A DNA stretch of 64,000 bases, taken from NCBI GenBank assembly GCA_963837285.1, contig CAWIMS010000004.1, positions 62,001-126,000 of the forward strand, read 5' to 3'. Shown here piece after piece: positions 38,667 through 47,798 of this stretch (within the stretch, counting starts at the first letter, position 1; every line of letters starts with the position of its first letter). The stretch comes from Planosporangium sp963837285. GTDB taxonomy: Bacteria; Actinomycetota; Actinomycetes; Mycobacteriales; Micromonosporaceae. The position numbers and the translations under genes are program-made. A model generated the notes under the pieces. The model saw only the letters and a list, made by a program, of their open reading frames with translations. It did not search any database and was not told the origin of the DNA.

Positions 38667-41600
38667 TTACGCGCGGGCGACGCTGATCGCTACGCCGACC
38701 AGCGTGCCAGTCTCGTCGCGCAACGGCATCGCCGACGTCGACAGCCGCAGTCGCTCCCCGCTCGGCGTCACGACCACCGCGGTCCGGTGTACGGGTACGG
38801 CCGACTGCATCATCGGCGCATTGCCCGGCTCGTACCGGTACGGCCTGCCGTCGTCGTCGGTCGGCGTCAACACGTCGATCAGCTCGATCAGCGGGGTACC
38901 CGCCGCGATCGGCATCGCCATCACCTCGACCGCCCGTGGCGAGGCCCGGCGTACGGTCAGGTCCGGGCCGAGCAGGATCAGCCCGACCGGCAACTGGTCG
39001 AACGTGGCGTCCAGGACCCGGTTGGCCGTCACCAGCCGGTCGTGGCTGGTGGCGTTCTCCAGCGCGACCGCGGCCTGCATCCGCAGCAGGTCGAGCACTT
39101 CCAGGTACGACGGGGAGAACGCGGCCGGTACCCGCCGGTTCTCCAGGTACAGCACGGCCAGCAGCTCGCCCCGGCGGGTGATCGGGGCGCACAGCACCGA
39201 CCGGGGCCGGTGGGTCGCGAGGTACGGGTCGGTGGCGAACCCGGTCAGCTCGTCCAGCCCGCCCACCAGCACCTCGACGGTGTGCCCGACGTGCTCGACC
39301 AGCCGGATCGGCACCCGGTTGTGCAGTCCGCCGCGGATCCGGGTAGTGACCCGGATGCTCTCCCGGTCCACCTCGGCCTCGGCCGCCGGTTGCAGCCCGG
39401 GGCCGTCGGCGAGCAGCAGGCAGCCGCGTTCCGCCTGGGAATGCTGTACCAGCAGCTCCAGCAGGACCCCGACGAGCCGGTCGAGCCGCAGCTCGCCGGA
39501 GATCGCCTGGAACGCCTTGACGACCGTGAGCAGGTCGAGCTGGTCGAGCGGGCGGGAGGTGCCGGCCGCCGGGATCATCGTGGTGATCAGCTCGTCGAGC
39601 TGATCGAGCTTGGCCGTCGCGCGCCAGCGGTGGTAGCAGTAGCGGGCCCGGCGCAGGTACGCGATCGCGTCGCTCGGGTTGCCGCTGGCGAGCGCGTGCC
39701 GGCCGCCCAGCTCGGCGGCGAGCCCTTCCAGCCGGAGGAAGCCGGATTCGCGGGCGGCGCTGATCGCCCGGTCGTACCGGCTGCGCGCCTGGTCGGCGTT
39801 GCCGTCGATGCGGGCGTGCTCGGCCGCCAGCAGCAGTGCCCGCGCCCGGAACAGGGCCGGTCCGCGGGCCGCCAGGTCGTCGAGCGTGGTTTGCAGCGAG
39901 TTCAGGGTGGCGCGCAGCGAGGCACGTTCGTCACGGTCGGCGATCTCGAACCGGGCCGCCAGGGACAGCGCGTGGAAGAACGCGGTCTCGGCGGTGAGGA
40001 AGCTGTTCGGCGCGTGGGCCGCCGCCTCGCGTACCGCGTTGCCGAGCTGCGCCGCCTCGTCGGACTCGCCGAGCAGGTGGGCGGCGGCCAGCATCGGGGT
40101 GACCCCGGCGACCGAGAAGTACCCGCACTCGCCGCGCAGCATCCGCAGGCTGGCGGCGGAGTCCAGGGCGCTGGGCGGCGGCGCCTCGCAGGGCACGCCG
40201 CGCAGCCGGCTCACCGCCTCGTCGAGCAGCCGGGTCATCGCGCCGCCCGCCTCGTCCGCCCCGTGCCGGTGGGCGAACCGCCAGCGCTCGTCGATCTCCG
40301 CGGCGACCTGGTCGAGCGGGGTGCCGACGGCGAACTGGTGCACCGAGTACACCGCGCCGAGCCGCTGCGCGGCGCGTACGTCGCCCTCCTCGACGGCGGT
40401 CCGGTAGGCCGTGTACAGCTCCCGGACCATCGCCGCCGGATCCTCCAGCCAGAGCGCACCGACCACCGCGGCGGCCGCCCGGGTCGTGGCCGGGTACCGG
40501 GCGCCCGGCCGGTCGAGCATCCGCAGGCCGAGCGACGCGCAGCGCTGGGCCGCCAGGTCGTGCCGGGCCTGGGCGAGCATGGTGGCCATCCGGACCAGGA
40601 TGAACCCGGTCGCGGCGGTCGGCCCGTCCGCGACGGCGAGCTCGACTCCGACCGTGGTGAGCAGGTCCCGTCCGGAGGTGTCCGGCCAGGTCGGGTACGT
40701 GAGATCGGCGATCAGGTTCGCCGCGATCACCACGCGCGGATCGATGCTGCCGTCCGCTTCGGCGAGCCGGTCCAGTACCCCCTGATCGAGGCGCGACCGG
40801 ATCCGCTCCAGCCCGGCCCGGACGGCCTTCGGCCAGCGTGCGGGCTCGGTCGGCACCGGGAGGCCGAGCAGCCGCAGCGCCTCGATCCCGGTGCGCAATG
40901 CGCCGCCCCGGTCGCCCCGGTCGCCCCGCAGCATCGCGTGTACCCACAGCAGCCGGGCGCGGTCGGTGTCGTCGGTGACGGCTGCTGCGGCCAGCTCCAG
41001 CAGGCTCTCCGCCCGCGCGGTGTTGCCGTCGGCCCGCTCCGCCTCGGCGGACGCGATGTGCAGCCGCAGCAACAGGTCGGGCCAGCGCCGCCAGGCGCTC
41101 TCGTCGAGGAGGTCCAGGCCCATCGCGAAGAACTCGCGGGCCGCCTGCGCCGCGCCGATCCGGGTCGCCCGCCGGCCGGCGGCCAGGTTGAGCTCGGCCA
41201 GCCGCCGCCCTTCGTGTGCCCGCGGCAGCAGCTCGACCGCCCCGTTCAGGTGGGCCACGGCCTCGAACAGCAGCTCGGGGTGCGGTCGCAGGGCTCGGCC
41301 GGCGGCCAGCCGCAGCTCGGCCAGCCGTCCGTCGCCGGCGCAGGTCAGCACCGCCTGCCGGAGCTGCTCGTGCCGCCACCGGTACTCGCCCGGCGTGGTT
41401 CCGGCGGTCACCAGCTCCGCGCGGACCGCGGGTTGGAGCTGTTCGGCGACGTCGGCGAGCCCCGACGCTTTGCACGCAGGGCCGCACGCGGCCGCCGCGA
41501 GGGTCGCCGCATCGAAGCGCGGCCCGAGCACCGCGGCCAGTTCCAGCAATTCGCGGGTACGGGCGGAGAACCGGTCAAGCCGCGTGCGCACCAGCTCGGC

Positions 41601-43094
41601 GACGTCGACCACCTCGGGCTCCTCGTCGACCCGCCGCTGCTGCCACTGCCAGGTGGCGCCCTCGTCGGTGTACGCGAGCAGGTCCCGGTCTGCCAACTCG
41701 TGCAGGAGGTGGCCGACGAGCAGCGGGTTCGACCCGGTCCGGGCGGCGACCGAGCGGGACAGCCGGGACGAGTCGCGCATGCCCGACCGCAGCGTGTCGG
41801 CCAGCATGTTGGCCAGCGCGCTGTCCGGCAGCGGCCGGAGCGCGAGCGACGAGCTGGGCACCCGGCTGTCGGTCATCAGTTCCTGGAACGGATGGCGCGG
41901 CCCGACGTCCCCGGTACGGTACGTGACCACGGCCAGCAGCGCCGGTGCGTCCGGGGCGGCGAGGACGTGCCGCAGCAGCTCGACGGTCGGCCGGTCGGCC
42001 CACTGGACGTTGCGGATCGCCAGGACGACCGGCTCGCCGGGACCGGCCAGGCTCTCGAACAGGCGCCGGGCGGCGAGGTACATCCGGTTGCGGGCGACAT
42101 CCACCGGCCCGTCCGCCGGTGGGGGCTGGTCGCCGAGTACGGCGCTGAGAGCGGGTACCAGCTCGACCAGCGTGGCCCCGCAGGACCCGATCGAGTCGGC
42201 GATCCGGGCCCGGTCCTCGGCCGGGGCGCCGGCCAGTTGCGCGGCGAGATCGGCGAGAAGCCGGGCGATCGCGGCGTACGGGGCGGAGTCGTCCCGGGAG
42301 CAGACCGCCCGCAGGGTCCGTCCACCGGCGATCACCACGGAGTCGGCGAACTCGGCGACGGTGGCCCACTTGCCCAGGCCGGTCTCGGCGGTCACCGCGA
42401 TCAGCTCGGCCGTGCCGCCGGCCGCCACCCGGTCGTACCCGGCCTGGAGCCGGCTGAGCTGCCGCTCCCGCCCGTACACCCGGCCGCTGAGCACAAGCCG
42501 CACCGGCACGTCCCGCATGCGCAGCAGCAACGGGGTGCCCGCGGTGCCGGCCGCCAGGGCGTCCCGGCAGCGTTCGAGGTCGACGGCCAGGCCGCGCGCG
42601 GTCTGGTACCGGTCGTCCGGCGTCTTCTCCAGCAGCAGGTGGATGATCTCGCCGAGCGAATGCGGCAGGTCGGTGACGAGATCGGCGAGCGGAGCCGGGA
42701 CGCGGGAGAGATGGCATTGCCACCAATCGGCCGCGGTGTCCGCCTGGAACGGCAGCCGGCCACTGAGCAGTTGGTAGTAGATGACACCCAGCGTGTACAG
42801 GTCGGTGCGCTCGTCCATGCCGCGCTCCAGGCGGCCGCTCTGCTCGGGGGCGGCGTACGCGGGCGAGGCGGGGACCGTCGCCGTGGCGTGCAGGTCGAGC
42901 GCACCGGTCGGGTCGATCCGAACCGCATCCGGGCCGAGCGCGCCGTGCGGGCCGGCGCGCTGATGCCAGCCGTCGAGCGCCCAGGCCAGGTCGATGGCGA
43001 GCGGAACAAAGTCGGAGACGGCCAGCGGATCGCCGGTCAGCAGGGCTCGTGAGCCGTCGGTGATACTCGCGCCAGTGTCGTCCTGGCCGCGCAT
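38667..43094 (-). CDS. Giant multidomain regulator: kinase-lobe remnant, degenerate AAA ATPase, helical repeats, GAF, PAS
   Basis: A 1475-residue cytoplasmic protein. Residues about 20-180 resemble a protein-kinase C-lobe (SPAYAAPEQ, DLYTLGVIYYQLLSGRLPFQ, KTPDDRYQTA) without the Gly-loop, HRD or DFG, so it is a pseudokinase. An AAA_16-like module follows (from about 195: GRERQLSRLQAGYD); its Walker A reads AVTAETGLGKWATV, where Trp replaces Ser/Thr. A long helical TPR-like region (about 500-1150), a GAF domain (about 1180-1335) and a PAS domain (about 1340-1475) complete it. Related proteins end in a histidine kinase or GGDEF; this one ends after PAS. It may be a scaffold or sensor passing signals by interaction. 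Confidence 0.8.
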   Translation of the reverse strand: MRGQDDTGASITDGSRALLTGDPLAVSDFVPLAIDLAWALDGWHQRAGPHGALGPDAVRIDPTGALDLHATATVPASPAYAAPEQSGRLERGMDERTDLYTLGVIYYQLLSGRLPFQADTAADWWQCHLSRVPAPLADLVTDLPHSLGEIIHLLLEKTPDDRYQTARGLAVDLERCRDALAAGTAGTPLLLRMRDVPVRLVLSGRVYGRERQLSRLQAGYDRVAAGGTAELIAVTAETGLGKWATVAEFADSVVIAGGRTLRAVCSRDDSAPYAAIARLLADLAAQLAGAPAEDRARIADSIGSCGATLVELVPALSAVLGDQPPPADGPVDVARNRMYLAARRLFESLAGPGEPVVLAIRNVQWADRPTVELLRHVLAAPDAPALLAVVTYRTGDVGPRHPFQELMTDSRVPSSSLALRPLPDSALANMLADTLRSGMRDSSRLSRSVAARTGSNPLLVGHLLHELADRDLLAYTDEGATWQWQQRRVDEEPEVVDVAELVRTRLDRFSARTRELLELAAVLGPRFDAATLAAAACGPACKASGLADVAEQLQPAVRAELVTAGTTPGEYRWRHEQLRQAVLTCAGDGRLAELRLAAGRALRPHPELLFEAVAHLNGAVELLPRAHEGRRLAELNLAAGRRATRIGAAQAAREFFAMGLDLLDESAWRRWPDLLLRLHIASAEAERADGNTARAESLLELAAAAVTDDTDRARLLWVHAMLRGDRGDRGGALRTGIEALRLLGLPVPTEPARWPKAVRAGLERIRSRLDQGVLDRLAEADGSIDPRVVIAANLIADLTYPTWPDTSGRDLLTTVGVELAVADGPTAATGFILVRMATMLAQARHDLAAQRCASLGLRMLDRPGARYPATTRAAAAVVGALWLEDPAAMVRELYTAYRTAVEEGDVRAAQRLGAVYSVHQFAVGTPLDQVAAEIDERWRFAHRHGADEAGGAMTRLLDEAVSRLRGVPCEAPPPSALDSAASLRMLRGECGYFSVAGVTPMLAAAHLLGESDEAAQLGNAVREAAAHAPNSFLTAETAFFHALSLAARFEIADRDERASLRATLNSLQTTLDDLAARGPALFRARALLLAAEHARIDGNADQARSRYDRAISAARESGFLRLEGLAAELGGRHALASGNPSDAIAYLRRARYCYHRWRATAKLDQLDELITTMIPAAGTSRPLDQLDLLTVVKAFQAISGELRLDRLVGVLLELLVQHSQAERGCLLLADGPGLQPAAEAEVDRESIRVTTRIRGGLHNRVPIRLVEHVGHTVEVLVGGLDELTGFATDPYLATHRPRSVLCAPITRRGELLAVLYLENRRVPAAFSPSYLEVLDLLRMQAAVALENATSHDRLVTANRVLDATFDQLPVGLILLGPDLTVRRASPRAVEVMAMPIAAGTPLIELIDVLTPTDDDGRPYRYEPGNAPMMQSAVPVHRTAVVVTPSGERLRLSTSAMPLRDETGTLVGVAISVARA

Positions 43095-43225
43095 CCCGCC
43101 CCCTCGGCTCCGCCGGTACCGCCCCGATTATGCGCTGGCCGTTACCGCCGGTCCAGATCGGTATGGAGGCTGGGCGTAGTCGCGCCGACACGTAAGCTGC
43201 CCATCGCGAGCGGAAGGAGACCGGC

Positions 43226-44695
43226 ATGCACGAGATCGAGTCATTCGGCGTGACCGTGCTCCTGATCGCGGTCGTCGGGCTGGTCGCCGTGCTGTCCAGC
43301 CGGCTGAGCGAGCGGCTTCGGGTCCCGGCGCCGGCGATCTTCCTGCTGTGCGCGGCGGCCGCGTCCGATCTGGTGCCGGCGCTCGCCCGGATCTCGGTCG
43401 CCACGGTCGAACAGGTGGTCACCGTGGCGCTCGCGGTGATCCTGTTCGACGGCGGCGTGCACATCGGCTGGCGCCGGCTGCGGTCGGTTGCCGGTGCCAC
43501 GGTCTGGATCGGCGTCGTGGGCACCCTCGCCACGGCGGCCGCCGTCGCGGCGCTGGCCCACGGCCTGTTCGGGCTGGAATGGCGCACCGCGCTGCTGTTG
43601 GGCACCGCCCTGGCGCCGACCGATCCGGCGGTGGTGTTCTCGGTGCTCGGCAAGCGCGAGATCGCCGGCCGCAGCGGGGTGCTCCTGGAAGGCGAGTCGG
43701 GCGCCAACGATCCGGTCGGCATCGCCCTGCTGGTCAGCCTGCTGGCGGCCGGCAGCGGATCGGTGGGTGGGGTCGCGGTGCACGTGGCCGGCGAGTTCGT
43801 GTTGCAGATGGTGATCGGTGCCGGGGTCGGCCTGCTCGGCGCGGTCGGCCTGCTCCTGCTGATGCGCCGGGTGCCGTTGCCCAGCGGCCCGCTGTACCCG
43901 CTGCGGGTGCTGGCCGGCGCCCTCGCGATCTACGGCGTCGCCACGGTCCTGCACGGGTCCGGCTTCCTCGCCGTCTTCGTGGCGGGGATCGCGATCGGGG
44001 ACGCGCGGGCACCGTACAAACGCGACATCGAACGCTTCCACTCGTCGCTCGCGAGCCTGGCCGAGATCGTCGCGTTCGTGCTGCTCGGGCTCACGGTCCG
44101 GCTGCGGGACCTGCCGGCGCACAACACGCTGTACGTGGGCCTCGCGGTCGCGGTGCTGCTCGCGTTCGTGGTCCGACCGCTGGTCGTGGGGCTGCTCCTG
44201 GTGCCGGTGAAGCTGTCCCGGGGCGAACGGCTGCTGGTGCTGTGGAGCGGGCTGAAGGGCGCGGTGCCGATCCTGCTCGGCGCGTTCATCCTGTCTGCGG
44301 GCGCCGCCGACGCGCACCGGCTCTACCAGCTCATCTTCGTGGTGGTGGCGTTCTCGGTGATCGTGCAGGGCGGTCTGCTCCCGATGATCGCGCACCGGCT
44401 CCGGGTGCCGTTGCAGTTGGTGGAGCCGGAGCCGTGGAGCGTGGGCGTACGGCTGCGCCAGGAGCCGCAGGGCATGCGACGGTACCGGGTGTCGGCGGGC
44501 TCGGTGGCCGACGGCGCCAACCTCGGTGACCTGCCCTGGGGCGAGTACGCCTGGGCCAGCATGCTGATCCGCGACGGCGCCCTGCTGCCGCCGAACGCCG
44601 ACACGCCGCTGCGCGCGGGCGACGAGGTGCTGGTGCTGGTGGAGCCCGGCGAGGAGCCCGACCTGGCACCGGCATTCGCCGGAAAGAACAGCTAG
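43226..44695 (+). CDS. CPA1-family Na+(K+)/H+ antiporter with TrkA-C-like domain
   Basis: A 489-residue membrane antiporter. About 12 hydrophobic segments include the CPA1 signature LGTALAPTDPAVVFSVLGKR and ESGANDPVGIALLVSLL with the ion-binding Asp. The C-terminal hydrophilic part (about 400-489; YRVSAGSVADGANLGDLPWG, LRAGDEVLVLVEPGEE) is a TrkA-C/RCK_C-like regulatory domain, as in NhaP2/CvrA proteins. ATG at 43226 follows GGAAGGAG. It exports Na+ or K+ in exchange for protons. The 3' end overlaps the convergent unknown gene by 4 bp. Confidence 0.92.
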   Translation: MHEIESFGVTVLLIAVVGLVAVLSSRLSERLRVPAPAIFLLCAAAASDLVPALARISVATVEQVVTVALAVILFDGGVHIGWRRLRSVAGATVWIGVVGTLATAAAVAALAHGLFGLEWRTALLLGTALAPTDPAVVFSVLGKREIAGRSGVLLEGESGANDPVGIALLVSLLAAGSGSVGGVAVHVAGEFVLQMVIGAGVGLLGAVGLLLLMRRVPLPSGPLYPLRVLAGALAIYGVATVLHGSGFLAVFVAGIAIGDARAPYKRDIERFHSSLASLAEIVAFVLLGLTVRLRDLPAHNTLYVGLAVAVLLAFVVRPLVVGLLLVPVKLSRGERLLVLWSGLKGAVPILLGAFILSAGAADAHRLYQLIFVVVAFSVIVQGGLLPMIAHRLRVPLQLVEPEPWSVGVRLRQEPQGMRRYRVSAGSVADGANLGDLPWGEYAWASMLIRDGALLPPNADTPLRAGDEVLVLVEPGEEPDLAPAFAGKNS

Positions 44696-45330
44696 GCCGC
44701 GCTGGTCCACATGGCCGAGAATGACGCCGCCTCGCCGGTCAGCCAGTGCTCGATCTGCTCGGGTTTCGTCGCCGGGTCGGTGCGGTGCACCTGGCCCCGC
44801 CGCACGTCCACCACCACGGGCTCGGCGCCGGGCAGCACGTCGTCCATGTGCCGCTGCATGAGATGCAGGGTCGCGAGGACCGCCTCCGGGGTGGGCGGAT
44901 CTTCGTCGAAGTGCAGGCGAACGGCCTCCGCGCGGCCGTCGGCGTAGCGCAGCCCGAACTGCGGATTGATCTTTACCGGCAGGCTGCCGACGAACGCGAT
45001 GATCTCGCGCGGGCGGACCAGTCGACAGTCGGCCAGGTCACCCAGTGACGCCAGGTAAGCCTTCGCCGCCGGCACCAGGATGTCGTAGAGCGGCCGCCAG
45101 CGTGGCTTGACCGCGGTGCGCACCTGTTCGAGGTGGGTGCCCGGCGTGCGGAACAGGATGTCGTCCTTCAACGCCTTGAGCAGCGAACTGTGCGGGTTGA
45201 ACCCGGATTGGCTGGCGCGCTGGCGGCGGAGGCCACCGACGAACGACGCCTTGGCCGGGCCGGTGCGGCCGACGTAACGGGCAAAACCGAGCAAAGTAAC
45301 GTACGGAGTGAGGGGCATGGTTGTGGTCAT
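44692..45330 (-). CDS. Conserved-looking protein of unknown function
   Basis: A 212-residue soluble protein that I do not recognise. It has no signal peptide or membrane helix, a basic N-terminal part (GGLRRQRASQSGFNPHSSLL), a central mixed region (LYDILVPAAKAYLASLGDLA) and an acidic middle (RLHFDEDPPTPEAVL). The ATG at 45330 follows GGAGGG five bases upstream; an earlier in-frame start would add six residues. A degenerate LexA-like sequence (45354-45369) lies directly upstream. Good codon structure and ribosome site support a real gene. Confidence 0.65.
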   Translation of the reverse strand: MTTTMPLTPYVTLLGFARYVGRTGPAKASFVGGLRRQRASQSGFNPHSSLLKALKDDILFRTPGTHLEQVRTAVKPRWRPLYDILVPAAKAYLASLGDLADCRLVRPREIIAFVGSLPVKINPQFGLRYADGRAEAVRLHFDEDPPTPEAVLATLHLMQRHMDDVLPGAEPVVVDVRRGQVHRTDPATKPEQIEHWLTGEAASFSAMWTSAA

Positions 45331-45406
45331 GGAGGCCCTCCGATTCATGTCTTTCGAACATACATTCTAATGACATGAGGGCCGTTCGACCACGTCCGGT
45401 CAGCAT

Positions 45407-46105
45407 TCAGGCACATTGCGCATCATTGATCACGCAGGTCAGTGGCAGGTTGTAACCGCGCTTCGCGGTCGCCTGCAAGCCGAACCGTACGGTCTCGCCC
45501 AGGTCCACCTGGGCGCTGGTACGCGTCGAGGTGAACGTGATCGTGTTGCCGACCCGGCGCATCTTCGCCTCCCAGCTCGCGGTCACCACCAGGTCGGCCG
45601 GGACGGTGATGACGAGCCGCCAGCCGGTGACCGGCGCGCTGGTCGTGTTGGTGATCGCGAAGTAGCCCACCATCCCGCCGTCCCAGCGGGTACTCGGCCG
45701 GAACCGGACCGTCATGCTGGTGGTCGGCGCGACCGTCGGTGGCAGGGGCGGCTCGATCGTGTTCCCCGGCGGCTGCCCGTCGCGCAGCGGCGGCCCGTCC
45801 TCGGCGGGTAGCGCGGTGCCCGGCGGTTGGTCGGCGGTGCCGGGTTGACCGGCGCCGGCCTGGTTGGCCGCCAGCGGCGTCCCGGCCTCGGCCGCCGGGT
45901 CGTGCTCCGGCGACGGCGACAGGCGCACGACGGCGCGCGAGGGCGCCGCGGTCGCCGCCGCGCTCCGGTGCGTGCCCGCCCAGCCGGCCACGGCGACCGC
46001 GACGGTCAGCGCGAGCAGCGCCGCCGTGCCCGCGACGTATCGCCGCCGCATCGACCGGAGAACGCGCGCCAGCGTCCGCAGGCGCGCCGTTCTGCCTTCC
46101 GCCAT
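45407..46105 (-). CDS. Secreted/anchored protein with CBM2-like cellulose-binding domain
   Basis: A 232-residue protein. A basic start and one hydrophobic segment (YVAGTAALLALTVAVAVAGW) form a signal peptide or anchor, followed by a Pro/Ala-rich linker of about 80 residues and a C-terminal CBM2-like domain (about 130-232). The latter shows RWDGGMVGYFAITNTTSAPV, GWRLVITVPADLVV, ASWEAKM and Cys near the end, matching the CBM2 pattern of conserved Trp residues. No catalytic domain is present. The ATG at 46105 (MAEGRTARL) is preferred to an earlier in-frame start. It probably binds cellulose or chitin at the surface. Confidence 0.78.
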   Translation of the reverse strand: MAEGRTARLRTLARVLRSMRRRYVAGTAALLALTVAVAVAGWAGTHRSAAATAAPSRAVVRLSPSPEHDPAAEAGTPLAANQAGAGQPGTADQPPGTALPAEDGPPLRDGQPPGNTIEPPLPPTVAPTTSMTVRFRPSTRWDGGMVGYFAITNTTSAPVTGWRLVITVPADLVVTASWEAKMRRVGNTITFTSTRTSAQVDLGETVRFGLQATAKRGYNLPLTCVINDAQCA

Positions 46106-46272
46106 CCTCACCCCCGGCGTACACGTCGCCCCCCAGCAGACGTGTTCGCTGGTCATACCCGTTGCGTCGCGACTTTGACAAGGTCCGAACAGCTATATGT
46201 GTCAATGGTTTAGCGCCGGAGCGGTCGATGGCGTCACGTTTTGCGCATCGCGATCACGGGTAGCGCAGGTGC

Positions 46273-46794
46273 ATGGGACACACCGACACCGCCGCCCCCA
46301 TCGTGCGGGGTTATGCCGAGCGCGCCGACGATGAGCGGCCGCTGGCCGGGTACGCCGCGGTCATGGCCACCTACGCTGGTGTCGCGGCGGCGGTCGCCGG
46401 CCTCGCCCGGCTGACCGGCAGGCGGCTGCCCGAGCGGCCGGCACCGGCCGACCTGGCGTTACTCGCCGTGTCCACGCACAAGATCTCCAGGCTGCTGACC
46501 AAGGACGCCGTCACGAGCCCGCTGCGTGCCCCGGTGGCGAAGTTCGAGGGCCCGGCCGGCGAGGCCGAACTCAACGAGAGCCCGCGCGGCACCGGCGCCC
46601 AGCACGCGATCGGCGAGCTGCTCACCTGCCCGTTCTGTACCGCGGTGTGGGTCGCCGGCGGCCTGGCCGCGGGGCTCGTGTTCGCGCCCCGGCTGACCCG
46701 GTTCGGGATGGGCGTCGCCAGCGCCATCGCGGGCGCGGACTTCCTGCACCTCGGGTACGACACGGCGAAGCGGGTGGCGGCCGGTCCCAGTTAG
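46273..46794 (+). CDS. DUF1360 family membrane protein
   Basis: A 173-residue protein with the DUF1360 pattern: THKISRLLTKDAVTSPLRAP, then the acidic stretch EGPAGEAELNESPRGTG, then GELLTCPFCTAVWVAG with its CPFC motif. Two or three hydrophobic segments suggest membrane attachment. Members occur in Bacillus spores and actinobacteria with no established function. It is followed 10 bp later by the threonine dehydratase gene. Confidence 0.85.
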   Translation: MGHTDTAAPIVRGYAERADDERPLAGYAAVMATYAGVAAAVAGLARLTGRRLPERPAPADLALLAVSTHKISRLLTKDAVTSPLRAPVAKFEGPAGEAELNESPRGTGAQHAIGELLTCPFCTAVWVAGGLAAGLVFAPRLTRFGMGVASAIAGADFLHLGYDTAKRVAAGPS

Positions 46795-46804
46795 CCTGCC
46801 CCTC

Positions 46805-47752
46805 ATGATCACTGTCGACGACGTGCGGGCCGCGGCGGACCGGATCGCCGGGGTGCCCGTGCGGACCCCGTTGCTACGCCTGCGGCCCGACCTGTGGCTC
46901 AAGCCGGAGAACCTGCAGCCGGTGGGCGCCTTCAAGGTACGTGGAGCGACGAACGCGCTGCTCGCCCTGCCTCCGCAGGTCCGGGCAGCCGGCGTCATCA
47001 CCCACTCGTCGGGCAACCACGGGCAGGCCCTCGCGTACGCCGGACAGGCCGCCGGTGTGCCGGTCGTCGTGGTGGTACCCGACGGGGCGCCGGCCGTGAA
47101 GGTGGACGCCATCCGCGGGTTCGGGGCGGAGATCGTCCTGGTGCCGCCGGCCGACCGCGAATCGCGTACCGCTGAGCTGGCCGCCGCCCGGCAGCTCACG
47201 ATCATCCCGCCGTACGACCACCCGGACATCATCGCCGGCCAGGGCACCGTCGGCCTGGAGATCGTCGCCGACCTCCCCGACGTCGAGGTGGTACTGGTAC
47301 CGGTCGGCGGCGGCGGGCTGGCGTCCGGCGTGGCGACCGTGGTGAAGGCCCTGGCACCCCACGCCGCCGTGATCGGGGTGGAGCCGGAGCTGGCCGCTGA
47401 CGCGCAGGACAGCCTCGCGCACGGCGAGCTGCGTACCTGGACCACCGGCCAGCGGTACCGGACCGTGGCGGACGGCCTGCGGGTCCCGCTGTCCGAGCTG
47501 ACCTTCGCGCACCTGCGGGCGCGGCTGGACGGCGTCGTCACCGTGACCGACGACGAGATCCTCGCGGCCGTGCCGGTGCTGGCCCGCTCCGCCCGGATCG
47601 TCGCCGAGCCGAGCGGAGCCGTGACGACGGCCGCCTACCTGCACCGCCGGGACGAGCTGCCGCCCGGCCGTACCGTCGCGGTGGTGTCCGGCGGCAACAT
47701 CGACCCGGCCCTCTTCGCGAAGTTGTTGATCGGCACAACTTCCCGGAAATAG
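46805..47752 (+). CDS. Threonine/serine dehydratase (fold-II PLP enzyme)
   Basis: A 315-residue PLP enzyme that deaminates L-threonine or L-serine to the 2-oxo acid. The PLP lysine is K44 in GAFKVRGATNAL; the phosphate-binding Gly loop is PVGGGGLASGVA; SSGNHGQALAYAG is also typical. There is no C-terminal ACT domain, so it is the short catabolic/racemase-like type. The natural end is near NIDPALFAKLL; the tail IGTTSRK and the stop codon are encoded by repeat B5. Confidence 0.9.
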   Translation: MITVDDVRAAADRIAGVPVRTPLLRLRPDLWLKPENLQPVGAFKVRGATNALLALPPQVRAAGVITHSSGNHGQALAYAGQAAGVPVVVVVPDGAPAVKVDAIRGFGAEIVLVPPADRESRTAELAAARQLTIIPPYDHPDIIAGQGTVGLEIVADLPDVEVVLVPVGGGGLASGVATVVKALAPHAAVIGVEPELAADAQDSLAHGELRTWTTGQRYRTVADGLRVPLSELTFAHLRARLDGVVTVTDDEILAAVPVLARSARIVAEPSGAVTTAAYLHRRDELPPGRTVAVVSGGNIDPALFAKLLIGTTSRK

Positions 47753-47798
47753 GGGCCTCAGCGGGTACTGGAGACCACTATTTCCGGGAAGTTGTGCC
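47732..47798. repeat. Palindromic repeat family B, copy 5 (encodes both flanking C-termini)
   Basis: Perfect 21-bp arms at 47732-47752 and 47778-47798. Both convergent genes stop exactly at the inner end of their arm (TAG at 47750-47752 and, on the minus strand, at 47778-47780), so both proteins end in GTTSRK. Confidence 0.95.

Noticed and set aside
38649..43052. A 1467-codon open frame on the plus strand opposite the giant sensor gene
   Set aside because: It is a GC-rich antisense shadow: low-complexity Arg/Gly/Pro composition, no domain and no ribosome site, whereas the minus strand encodes clear kinase-like, AAA, GAF and PAS domains.
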